NCBI GenBank assembly: GCA_034336665.1
Contig: CM067566.1
Location: forward strand, 27,310,330-27,374,329
Source: Luscinia megarhynchos
Lineage: Eukaryota > Chordata > Aves > Passeriformes > Turdidae
Length of the DNA stretch: 64,000 nucleotides
Reading direction: 5' to 3'
In this document: positions 40,101-46,700 of the stretch, piece by piece
How the letters are laid out: each line of letters opens with the position of its first letter
Position numbering within the stretch: position 1 is the stretch's first letter
The notes under the pieces: generated by a model
The model's input: the letters and a program-made list of their open reading frames with translations, nothing else
What the model was told of the DNA's origin: nothing
Databases searched by the model: none
Translations under genes and position numbers: made by a program

Positions 40101-40132
40101 TCCTCCCGGATGCCCAGCTCCTCCAGCTCCAT
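566..40132 (-). CDS. PPAT: PPAT, amidophosphoribosyltransferase (10 of 11 exons, 3' end outside window)
   Basis: Catalyses the committed step of de novo purine synthesis in the cytosol: PRPP plus glutamine gives 5-phosphoribosylamine. Ten exons join in one frame to 452 codons plus one base: 40005-40132, 8179-8245, 6810-7016, 6199-6311, 5935-6080, 4658-4730, 3258-3409, 1960-2087, 1439-1660, 566-686, all GT-AG. The start has a strong Kozak context. An 11-residue propeptide precedes Cys12, the N-terminal nucleophile of the class II glutamine amidotransferase domain; GHTRYST and the HNGE loop follow in exon 3. The PRPP motif [11 protein letters not shown] is at about residues 385-395. Two of the four expected Fe-S cysteines, Cys280 and Cys426, are present at the human positions. 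The other two would lie in the last exon (about 60 residues), which I do not find in 1-565. No frameshift or internal stop was seen. It is divergent from PAICS. Confidence 0.97.
1439..1660 (-). CDS. PPAT: PPAT exon 9 (PRPP-binding motif)
   Basis: 222 bases, 74 whole codons, residues 339-412. Contains [11 protein letters not shown] and the PRPP loop [16 protein letters not shown], with the two acidic residues that bind the ribose hydroxyls. Acceptor ctgtttgcag, donor GAG|GTAAGT. Confidence 0.97.
1960..2087 (-). CDS. PPAT: PPAT exon 8
   Basis: 128 bases, ending in phase 0. Reads [20 protein letters not shown] then [19 protein letters not shown], the start of the phosphoribosyltransferase half. 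Donor AAG|GTATAC. Confidence 0.96.
3258..3409 (-). CDS. PPAT: PPAT exon 7 (first Fe-S cysteine)
   Basis: 152 bases. Reads [18 protein letters not shown] and [18 protein letters not shown]; the Cys falls at residue 280, the first Fe-S ligand of the human enzyme. Acceptor tttttcaag, donor AAG|GTAGAA. Confidence 0.96.
4658..4730 (-). CDS. PPAT: PPAT exon 6
   Basis: 73 bases. Reads [20 protein letters not shown], matching the family's SSESCAF-type block. The donor GTAAGTG is strong. The codon shared with exon 7 reads Glu. Confidence 0.94.
5526..5630 (+). mobile_element. CR1 LINE fragment (3' end)
   Basis: About 100 bases matching the extreme 3' end of avian CR1: a gacct-rich segment, then cccttccaacctcaac and a final gggattctg octamer. 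It is 5'-truncated, as most CR1 copies are, and sits in PPAT intron 5. Confidence 0.75.
5935..6080 (-). CDS. PPAT: PPAT exon 5
   Basis: 146 bases. Reads [20 protein letters not shown] and [19 protein letters not shown], the highly conserved RDPxGxRPL block. An AT-rich repeat (about 5897-5928) begins only a few bases past the donor GTAAAC. Confidence 0.96.
6199..6311 (-). CDS. PPAT: PPAT exon 4
   Basis: 113 bases. Reads [20 protein letters not shown] then [18 protein letters not shown], colinear with the vertebrate protein. It contains the conserved SDSE and is GC-richer than the neighbouring introns. Confidence 0.95.
6312..8178 (-). other. PPAT introns 2 and 3 around exon 3
   Basis: AT-rich intron sequence on both sides of exon 3 (6810-7016). 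I see no repeat family, RNA gene or extra exon. Short open frames here have no family resemblance. Confidence 0.55.
6810..7016 (-). CDS. PPAT: PPAT exon 3 (glutaminase active site)
   Basis: 207 bases, residues 66-134. Contains [10 protein letters not shown], with the substrate-binding Arg, and [11 protein letters not shown], with the oxyanion-hole Asn-Gly. Acceptor cccaaag, donor AAG|GTTAG. Confidence 0.96.
8179..8245 (-). CDS. PPAT: PPAT exon 2
   Basis: Acceptor tttgtccatag, 67 bases, residues 43-65 ([13 protein letters not shown], the glutaminase-domain strand of the family), donor AAG|GTAAAA. The split Arg codon closes the 31.8-kb intron 1 in frame. Confidence 0.95.
8246..10020. other. 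PPAT intron 1, distal part before the nested gene
   Basis: Mostly AT-rich, with a T/G-rich run at about 9127-9165. No coding exon recognised. GC and CpG content rise sharply after about 10020, where the nested gene's promoter begins. Confidence 0.5.
10020..10558 (+). promoter_or_regulatory. CpG-rich putative promoter of the nested Myb/SANT gene
   Basis: A local GC- and CpG-dense patch inside an otherwise AT-rich 31.8-kb intron, ending just before ATG 10559. It contains several CCGG and GCCGCGG-type clusters, a CCGCCGGCGGAGCCGC segment and a cttcctc ETS-like motif; there is no clear TATA box. Such isolated CpG patches commonly mark vertebrate promoters, so I infer that this is where the nested gene starts. 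The exact start site is unknown. Confidence 0.6.
10559..10946 (+). CDS. Nested gene exon 1: Myb/SANT-like domain 1
   Basis: ATG with A at -3 and G at +4. The domain begins at once ([18 protein letters not shown]) and runs to [10 protein letters not shown]. It has [19 protein letters not shown], the recognition-helix region of the family. A Ser/Thr-rich tail precedes donor CAAG|GTAAAA in phase 1. It is the most diverged of the three domains. The frame stays open upstream to a GTG at 10532 but has no earlier ATG there. Confidence 0.82.
10559..30792 (+). CDS. Nested gene: protein with three Myb/SANT-like DNA-binding domains
   Basis: Ten exons join in one frame to about 637 residues: 10559-10946, 15446-15532, 18465-18902, 19907-19996, 20711-20782, 24706-24792, 26951-27022, 27677-28078, 29506-29568, 30578-30792. 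Every internal junction is GT-AG and phase 1. Three Myb/SANT-like domains (Myb_DNA-bind_4 type) lie at about residues 6-97, 182-272 and 435-525. Each has GKHW, a second Trp in the first helix region and RDWKQCRxKYKNLKxEY. Acidic Ser/Thr-rich linkers separate them, and the last exon is Lys/Glu/Leu-rich and probably helical. Domains of this kind occur in vertebrate ZSCAN20/29 and MSANTD proteins, mostly DNA-binding; here I infer a nuclear DNA-binding protein. The start was chosen for its AACATGG context. The gene lies wholly inside PPAT intron 1 on the opposite strand. I cannot match it to a named gene. Confidence 0.8.
14202..14235. repeat. (TA)n microsatellite
   Basis: About 17 uninterrupted TA units followed by a T-run. 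Confidence 0.95.
15446..15532 (+). CDS. Nested gene exon 2: acidic linker
   Basis: Acceptor tttccttcccag, 87 bases, donor CTAG|GTATAG. Reads [19 protein letters not shown]. Phase 1-1, in frame with both neighbours, no stop. Assigned by splice sites, phase and acidic composition only. Confidence 0.6.
18465..18902 (+). CDS. Nested gene exon 3: Myb/SANT-like domain 2
   Basis: 438 bases, phase 1-1. A 20-residue Pro/Ala-rich lead precedes [18 protein letters not shown]; the domain contains [19 protein letters not shown] and ends NELDAILGH. An acidic tail follows and then the strong donor GTAG|GTAAGT. An alternative upstream cag at 18424 would meet a stop, so 18465 is preferred. Confidence 0.85.
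19907..19996 (+). CDS. Nested gene exon 4: acidic linker repeat
   Basis: 90 bases, acceptor atttacacag, donor TCAG|GTAATC. Contains [20 protein letters not shown]. Phase 1-1. Similar in layout to exons 5-7, suggesting tandem exon duplication. Confidence 0.65.
20711..20782 (+). CDS. Nested gene exon 5: acidic linker repeat
   Basis: 72 bases, acceptor cttctgacag, donor ACAA|GTAAGT. Reads [20 protein letters not shown], parallel to exon 6. Phase 1-1. Confidence 0.65.
20783..24705. other. Nested gene intron between exons 5 and 6
   Basis: AT-rich. Contains an (AT)n microsatellite at 22143-22169 and a stretch near 22360-22700 that ends in an LTR-like AATAAA context but matches no family I can name. 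A possible alternative last exon is at 23190-23335. Confidence 0.45.
22143..22169. repeat. (AT)n microsatellite
   Basis: About 13 AT units followed by ACACAC. Confidence 0.92.
24706..24792 (+). CDS. Nested gene exon 6: acidic linker repeat
   Basis: 87 bases, acceptor atttttcacag, donor ATAG|GTAGGT. Reads [20 protein letters not shown] followed by [12 protein letters not shown] fits the sumoylation consensus (hydrophobic-Lys-x-Glu); this is pattern-level evidence only. Phase 1-1. Confidence 0.65.
26260..26810 (+). mobile_element. CR1 LINE copy, internally deleted
   Basis: The 5' part matches the linker between endonuclease and reverse transcriptase of CR1 ORF2, including the coded LGHSDHKM block (CR1 usually GHSDHE). 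It then jumps to the CR1 3' end (gtggagtcactgtccctgga, then ccatgattctgtgattct). The reverse transcriptase in between is missing. It lies just before nested exon 7. Confidence 0.8.
26951..27022 (+). CDS. Nested gene exon 7: acidic linker repeat
   Basis: 72 bases, acceptor gtttccacag, donor ACAG|GTGAGT. Reads [20 protein letters not shown], parallel to exon 5 (same length, same DD-x-T-P/S-E layout). Phase 1-1. Confidence 0.65.
27677..28078 (+). CDS. Nested gene exon 8: Myb/SANT-like domain 3
   Basis: 402 bases, phase 1-1. A lead of about 24 residues precedes [18 protein letters not shown]; it has [19 protein letters not shown] and ends DEVDCILRR. It is closer to domain 2 than to domain 1. Donor TCAG|GTACTA. 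The antisense open frames here are shadows. Confidence 0.85.
28079..29505. other. Nested gene intron between exons 8 and 9
   Basis: Non-coding. Holds a pair of adjacent perfect hairpins at 28316-28368. A GC-richer stretch at about 28900-29090 has no recognised family. Confidence 0.45.
29506..29568 (+). CDS. Nested gene exon 9: short linker
   Basis: 63 bases, acceptor tttctcttctaag, donor GATG|GTAAGA. Reads [19 protein letters not shown]. Phase 1-1. The KRK cluster could serve a nuclear signal, but this is weak. Confidence 0.6.
30578..30792 (+). CDS. Nested gene last exon: helical C-terminus
   Basis: Acceptor gcttttgtccacag. Opens with [19 protein letters not shown], then a Leu/Lys/Glu-rich stretch around [20 protein letters not shown] that looks helical (possible dimerisation). 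It ends with a stop at 30790-30792. A weak possible donor (CAACAG|GTTGGT) shortly before the stop could splice onward; see findings. Confidence 0.7.
30981..30986 (+). promoter_or_regulatory. Candidate polyadenylation signal of the nested gene
   Basis: First AATAAA after the stop codon, about 190 bases downstream. Position is consistent with a short 3' UTR; no transcript evidence is available. Confidence 0.35.
33849..33886. repeat. (TAAA)n microsatellite, imperfect
   Basis: Run of AATAAATAAAG-like units, then four perfect AAAT units. Confidence 0.9.
39197..39600. repeat. GC-rich 20-bp minisatellite, about 20 copies
   Basis: Tandem units of the form CATCCCCGCTGCCCGGGGYK, period 20 with one 21-bp unit. 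Variants include GTGCGGGG and CCTGCCGCCAGGG forms. Lies in PPAT intron 1 about 400 bases past exon 1, inside the CpG island. The long open frames across it arise because the repeat lacks stop codons in all frames; they are not genes. Confidence 0.95.
40005..40132 (-). CDS. PPAT: PPAT exon 1 (start codon, propeptide, catalytic Cys)
   Basis: Codes residues 1-42 plus two bases. ATG at 40132-40130 reads [11 protein letters not shown] then CGVFGC, the propeptide and the catalytic Cys12. Donor reads CAG|GTAAGAG. The exon is GC-rich and lies in the CpG island. Confidence 0.97.
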
Positions 40133-40683
40133 GGCGCGGGCAGCACGTGGCGGCGCGGCTCCCGCTCCCGGCCCCGCTCCCGCTGCTGCCGGCGGCGCGC
40201 TCAGCCCACACCGCCGCTCCGCCCGGGGATCCCGGTGGCCCGCCGGGCGCCTCCCGCCCTCATTTACATACGGGGGGGCGACACCGCAGCCCCGGCCCGC
40301 TCCGCCGCCTCGCCCGGCCCCGCCTCCCCCGGGTTCCGCTCTGCCCGCGACCCCGCGGGGCGCTCCGGGCCGGGGGGATGTTTGCCCGCGGGGTGAGGGC
40401 GCGGGGGGGCGGGGGCCGGGCGCGGCGCGGCGCCGGCATTGGCGGGGCGGGGGGCCGGGGCTGTTTGCACGGGACGGGGGGGATGCTGCCGGCCGGGGTT
40501 CGCCGGGGGCTCGGCGGGGCCGCCCCGCGGCGTAGGGCGGCGATTGGCGGGCGGCGTCGCTGCCCGCTGCTCGGGCCGCCCGCCCCTTCCGCCGGCCCTT
40601 TCTTACCCCGGCGGCCGAGCCCTGCGGCGTGAGCTCAGGCTCTCTCCTTGCCCTAGGTGCCCGCGCCCGCTCCCGCCGCAGCC
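40133..40683. promoter_or_regulatory. Bidirectional PPAT-PAICS promoter
   Basis: 551 bases separate the two divergent start codons. I see ATTGG (CCAAT on the minus strand) at 40438-40442 and 40542-40546, both followed by GCGGG, and several GC boxes such as GGGGGGGCGGGGG near 40408-40422. A CACGTG E-box lies at 40144-40149, just upstream of the PPAT ATG. There is no convincing TATA box. The chicken GPAT-AIRC promoter is known to be a compact GC-rich bidirectional promoter, which this fits. Confidence 0.85.
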
Positions 40684-40702
40684 ATGGCCCCCGCAGCATC
40701 AG
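40684..40702 (+). CDS. PAICS: PAICS exon 1 (start)
   Basis: 19 coding bases: MAPAAS plus one base, donor TCAG|GTAACC. Too short to appear as an open frame by itself; assigned from Kozak context, phase and the family's short first exon. Confidence 0.88.
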
Positions 40703-43700
40703 GTAACCGGGCGGCCGTCGGGGGTGGGTCGGTCGGTCGGAGGTGCCGCTCTCGGTTTGGGGTGTAGGTGCTTGGGCACAAACTTTTTCCCAGCGTAATT
40801 TTGATTTTTGGGGTTTTTTTTGTTACTTTTTTTCCCGCGGGTAGTTGCTCGTGCTGGAGGGTGGGCAGGGCTGCAGGAGCGGCGCCGGGGGCTGCAGCCG
40901 CCCCGCGGGGCTCCGGGATCGCCCCGAGCGTGGAAGGGGAACGAGAAACGAGCCAAAAAGCGGCGGGGAGCTGCCGCCTGAGCGGGGCTGGCCTCGCTGT
41001 TCGGGGAAGCGGGGCCGCATCATCCCGCGGGCCGGGCTCGGGGAGCTCCTCGTGGTCAGGGAGCGCAGCGCGGAGTCCTGCTGGGTCCCCATGGGCTCCA
41101 CCGTGGTGGCTCTGCGTGCGGAAGTAAACAAGTCTTTGCGGTGCAAAAATGACTTTTTCTTTTTTTTTTTTTCCTGTGTGTGTGTGTTTTGGTTTGGTTT
41201 TTTTTTTGTTTTGTTTTGTTTTGGTTTGGTTTTTTTGTTCCTGTAGACCTGAAACTTGGCAAAAAAGTTAACGAAGGTAAAACGAAAGAAGTGTACGAGC
41301 TGCCAGATATCCCGGGATGTGTTCTCATGCAGTCCAAAGACCAAATAACGGCGGGAAATGCGGCCAGGAAGGACCGAATGGAAGGGAAGGCTGCCATTTC
41401 CAACACAACGACAAGTTGTGTGTTTCAGCTGCTTCAGGAGGCTGGTAAGTATTTTAAAGTTAGAGTGTGTATGCTTGTATCTTACAGGCATTGTTACAAA
41501 ACACTGCTGTTTTATAGAAGAGTTTAACCTGCCTTCAGGCTCTCGTGGTTTTTTAGTTTCTTTTCTAATAGCTTTTAATTATGCTTTTCTCTCGGGTACT
41601 TTAGAGCTGGTGACTGACTTGTTCGTTTGGAGAGTGTCTGCAGTAATCTAGTGTTGGAGATAACTGCAATAGTTTCTCGTGCTTGTTTGGACACGCCCCT
41701 AATCCCCTCCCCTCTCCTTTTGTCGGTTCTTCCGTACCCTACACTTACCTCCTAACATGTAACTCTGGGCTGGATGCATCTGCCTTGCTTTACTACGTCT
41801 GCATGCATAGAGCACGCTTCTAGCTAGTGGCGCTACCACACTTTGTCTAGGCTGTGTGAAATCTGTGTATGTAAGCTGAAACATAAAATTTGAGTGTCTT
41901 TTCCCCCCTCGGTTGTGTGTTATAGCAGCATAAACTTCCTGTAAGCTTTGCACGTAACAAAATATATATATCAGTTTGGATTGAATGGATCAGGAGCTTA
42001 ATCTTTATTTTAAAAGATTCAAAGTACTTCTGATGCTAGCAGTGAGTTTTCACAGAGTGCAAAACTTAAGTTACTCAAGTGAGTTTTGCACCACACTCCC
42101 AAAAATTGAGCCAGTAGCTTTGCTGTGAGAAAGCATTTTGAAGTGTCTTTGAATAGTTTGCAAGTTGCAAAGAGGAAGAATTCCTGCTGGTGGGGAGTCT
42201 GCTAACAGTACTAGAATACAGGCACTAGTAAGCTTAGCTAGGATTGCTTATAGCTGTGTGCTCCCTATGCTTTGAAACATTTGCACGAAGACAGCTTCAG
42301 GCACCAGCCGAGTTACTCTAGAATTTGTATTACCCATTATAAGGTGTGGTGATAGCTCTCAAACTGTGAAGTCCTAGCATGTTTCATGTGGGGAGTAGAA
42401 AGATGGGTTCTCTAGAACTATATCTTTGTCTCAGCCTGCATTTTAAGAACTACTTACACAGAAATATATACCAAGTAATTCAGTGTAATCCTGAGCCATT
42501 GGCTTTTTGGGAAGCCTGTTGTGCATACAGTATTAAGAAGCCTCGTAGGTATTTAATTGTATTTGCAGTTGATTAAAACTTCTAATTTTCATTTAGGAGC
42601 TATTAGTGGGATGTTTTACCTAATTCTTGAATGGCAGTATTTAAGTCAACAATCAAAATACTTCACATCCTACAGATGTGCACTTTTAACGTGAAGAAGC
42701 CATTCTGTTGCAGTCTCAAAAATCCATGAGTGTCTTGTACTCATGACTTCCACAGGTGCCATGGAAAAACGTGCAGAGTGAACTGCAGCTGTGTTTTAAA
42801 GCAACAGAAGAGCTTTCAGGGTTCTCTAGTTTCCTGATAATGCCTTTATTGTAAAGGGTGTTTGTTTGCTTTGCGCAACTCTTCTTTACCTGCTCTTTCA
42901 GAGGTGATGATTTACGAAATTCTGTTAAAGTTTCTCTCCCTTTTATAATAGAGCTAATGGCAGCCAAGCAAAAGCACACATCTGCACTGATGGAAAATGT
43001 GGTAGTGAACCAGACAGGGGCCTTAGTGTGCATTTGGTTATTTAAATCATTCTGCCCTTGAGGGAAATGCACCAAGTTTTGAAGAGTTGGTGTTGATATT
43101 TTAACACTTTTTGTTTCTTCCTTTATGGTTCTGGAAGTGGAATGGAATAGAACTGCTTGGTTCTTGCAGCTCCTTTGCCTTCTGTTTCTGGCAGGTGCTG
43201 ATTTGGCTTGGCACTTGTCTTGCCCTGGTTGGGTGAGTGAAGCAAAGCAATGTAGAGTCCCCAGGCAGTGGAAAAGAGCTGCTTTATTGCAAAAACCAGG
43301 CCTTTTTAAGCAGTTTTGAATCATAACAAACATAATTTAACCAACCACCATACACCATGATGTGAACACATAATGATTATATAACTTGTTTTTCTACTTC
43401 TAATTCAGCCCAGTCTCTTTCCCAGAGTCCTCTTCTGCTTAGCTGAAGTAACAGGTCTGAGCCATGGTTTTACAAGGCCTTCCTTTTGTAAGGTTTTAAC
43501 TATGTGCAACAGTCAGGGAGAAAGGTGGGACTTTCCTCAAGAGTGAAATTGAAAAAAGAGCTGTTTTGCACTTAGAGTGCTGATCTGCATGTTGGCTGTC
43601 CCTGTTTAAAATGGAGTCCATCATCCACAGTTACATAAGAAGGCTGACTTGTTGCAACAGGTTTGAGTGCATGTGCTTCTGAATCTGTCTTTTGCCTAAT

Positions 43701-46700
43701 AAATCACCAAGATCTAGTGTCCTAAATAACTTAGTTTGTGATGAAAGGGAGGACAAAGCCATTCTCTCTGCCCCATCTGCTTTTATTAAGCAAAGTAGTA
43801 AAGACTGCTGTGCTCTGTTACTCCTTTGAAAGGCTCCAATTACTGTTTGATCTATAATGAATCTTTCACCAGAGAACATGGTTTGATACTTGATTGCTAC
43901 TAATTTACATTTTTTAAACAAACAAAAACGTTGTGAGGGATAGATTTAACTTTTTAAGGCTGTGTGAACAAAATAATTTTCAGGAATAGGATTTCTGAGT
44001 TACAAGTGAGTGTTGTATGATAAAATTGGCAAAATTACTGACTTGTGGAAGATACTTGTCTTTTGCAAGGCTGGAGTGGGCTTAAAATACCCTGAAGAGA
44101 TTCAATGTGTCCCTTAAGTCCAGGAAGAAAAAGATGTACTTAGAGGTGTTTGTGACCACTGTTTTAACTGTGGAGTGTGCCTACCCATGGAACTAAGCTG
44201 CCATCTTTTTATTTAGGAATCAAAACAGCTTTTGTCAGGAAACAGAGTGACACAGCATTCATAGCAGCTCACTGTGAAATGATCCCAATTGAATGGGTGT
44301 GCAGAAGAATTGCTACTGGCTCCTTCCTCAAGAGAAACCCAGGTGTCAAAGAAGGGTATAAGTTTTACCCACCCAAAATTGAGATGTTTTACAAGGTAAG
44401 TTTCCTTTCCTGTGATGCTCATCAAACGTGAGCAGTGCTAGAATTCTGTGTTATCTCCTTTCAAAATGCTGACATCAAGATAAAGCAAGTAGTGCTGGTG
44501 GCTGACCAGTCCTCTCACTATCAGTAGTTTTGCCGTTCTAATGTTTGTTGCATTCTTGTCCAAAAGCTGTTTTGTCCAAAGTCCATACAGTAGTGGCTTA
44601 CAGTGCAATCAAAGAATAACAAGTCAAACTGTACTTAAAACTAAAAAAATGAAGCTTTTTATCCATAAGCTTAATGCATCAGTTGAAACAGATGTGTTGA
44701 TATATTTGAAGAAATTAAAATAAACAGTACTTGCATGGTGAGGGTAAATAGCTAGCAATCATTTAGGATTCTGAGCTCCTTTGGGATGTGTGCTGAAAGA
44801 TGTATCTGGTGAACTGTAATCTAAAGTGTGGTGTACTCTGAAAGTGGTCAGGTGTTACAGCAAGTGTTTTCAATGTTACTGTCTTTTTTTAAATGCTAAT
44901 CATAAAACACTAGTTTGAGGCCTGTATTTGTTACTTGATAACAAAACAACACACAAAACCTTGTACCTTCTAATGGTTATTTTGGCAAGCTTAAATTAAT
45001 GTATTTGTTCTGATTTTCTTAACAGGATGATGCTAATAATGATCCACAGTGGTCTGAAGAGCAAATAATTGAAGCAAAATTCTGTTTTGCTGGACTTACT
45101 ATTGGCCAGACTGAAGTGGATATTATGTCTCGTTCTACTCAAGCCATTTTTGAGATCCTAGAAAAAGCATGGCAGCCCCAAAACTGCACTCTTGTAGACC
45201 TGAAGGTATAAGAATCTAATTTCTCATGATTCTGGTTTTGACAGGAAAAATATCTCTGTATAATCACTAAAATAGGATTCTTACTGTCTTTTTAGATTGA
45301 ATTTGGTGTTAATGTCCTGACAAAAGAAATTGTTCTTGCTGATGTTATTGACAATGATTCATGGAGACTGTGGCCAGCAGGAGACAGAAGCCAGCAAAAG
45401 GACAAACAGGTGGTGCTTTAATCTTTACCTTCTAAATGAACAGGGCAGAGGAATGAAGAAAGTAAAGCCTACAGTTTAACATCTGCTTTCAGAGTGGTTT
45501 TTTTCTACATGGTCTTATCTTGTTATGGAGTAATTTGCATGGTACCTCTGTCCAAGCCCGTTCTCATTAAATAGTTTATCTCATTTATGGTAGAAGAAAA
45601 TTCCTCTGTCTATCTTCAGCTGGAATACCCAACAGCTTTATTAACTGTCATGATGAAGTGTGGGGTTTCCAGGAATGATAAGGATTTCTTACCTGCATAG
45701 ATAATAATGAAATAGTTGGGTAACAGATTCGTGGGAAGAACAGAAGCTTTGGTTCCCAGGTCTGCCTCCAAGTTCCAGTTTGTTCAAAAGGGTATCTTCT
45801 ACTAGTAGAGATCTGGTGATACTTAAGCACCCTCACTGCAGTTCCCTCCTTTCTTTGTTATTTATTTTGGTTAACCATTAATTCAATAATATTGCCTCCA
45901 AAAGTGTTACTAATAGACTGTGCCCACATATGAGGCCTGCAAACAAGTTTGAAACAGAACTTGTCCTATATTCAAACTTACAGCATTTATACTTCTCAAA
46001 TATCTCTGGATTACCAGATGACTAGTTATGAAGGAACTGTTTTGGCACTGCTGCTGCCAAGAGTTTGTCATGGTTGTTGAGACCTGGTGAAAGTGTTGTA
46101 AGCCACAGGGGAAGATTCCAAAGTGTATGTGGGAGGAAGGGTATTAATTTTAAATTTGGTAGCAAAACTGCTCTGTTGTTTATTTGACCTGGATTATGTA
46201 GCAGCATGCTTGTGTGAATTGCTCTGACAGTCCCATAAAATAAGGTACATGGTAACATCATGTGGAACCTGGGTTGGTACAGTGCTGCTGCAGGCAATCA
46301 TGTCATTACAAATCCAATTTTAAAGAAGTTGTATGTTTTTTCTTAAATTTTCCCTGTGGAAAGCTTCTAAAACCTTGATGCCCTTGTGGCTGAAAGTCTT
46401 TTGTGTTGTAAATGGCCATAAATTGCAATGCAGAAGGTTGTTTATACCTGGAATTGCTAGAAACTGTGTAAATATTTCATTTGAGGAATAATAATAATAA
46501 TTATTCTTATCAATTATGGTCTTTTGTGTTCCCAAACCACATTAATTTTATCTGCTAGTTTTGGCTGGGGTAGGGTTATTTTTCCTGACAATGGCTAGTA
46601 TGGAGCTATATTTTGGATTTGTGCTGAACACAAGGTTGATAATATAGAGATGCTTTTTGTTATTGCTGAGCAGGGCTTACACAAACCCCAAGGCCTTTTC

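Larger units (their letters stand above)
39150..41100. promoter_or_regulatory. CpG island of the PPAT-PAICS locus
   Basis: About 2 kb of dense CpG and high GC, contrasting with AT-rich flanks. It covers the minisatellite, PPAT exon 1, the intergenic promoter and PAICS exon 1. Boundaries were judged by eye. Confidence 0.85.

Noticed and set aside
39112..40535. Very long plus-strand open frames (up to 453 codons) and matching minus-strand frames across the CpG island
   Set aside because: They run through the stop-free GC-rich minisatellite and across PPAT exon 1. The 20-bp period rotates all three frames, and the sequence resembles no protein family.
40621..40656. ctctctccttgccctag upstream of the PAICS ATG, resembling a 3' splice site
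   Set aside because: No convincing donor is visible upstream in the short promoter interval; it is probably chance pyrimidine-rich 5' UTR.
42716..43333. 205-codon minus-strand open frame in PAICS intron 2
   Set aside because: Crosses the boundary of the candidate LTR, has no recognisable domain and composition looks random.
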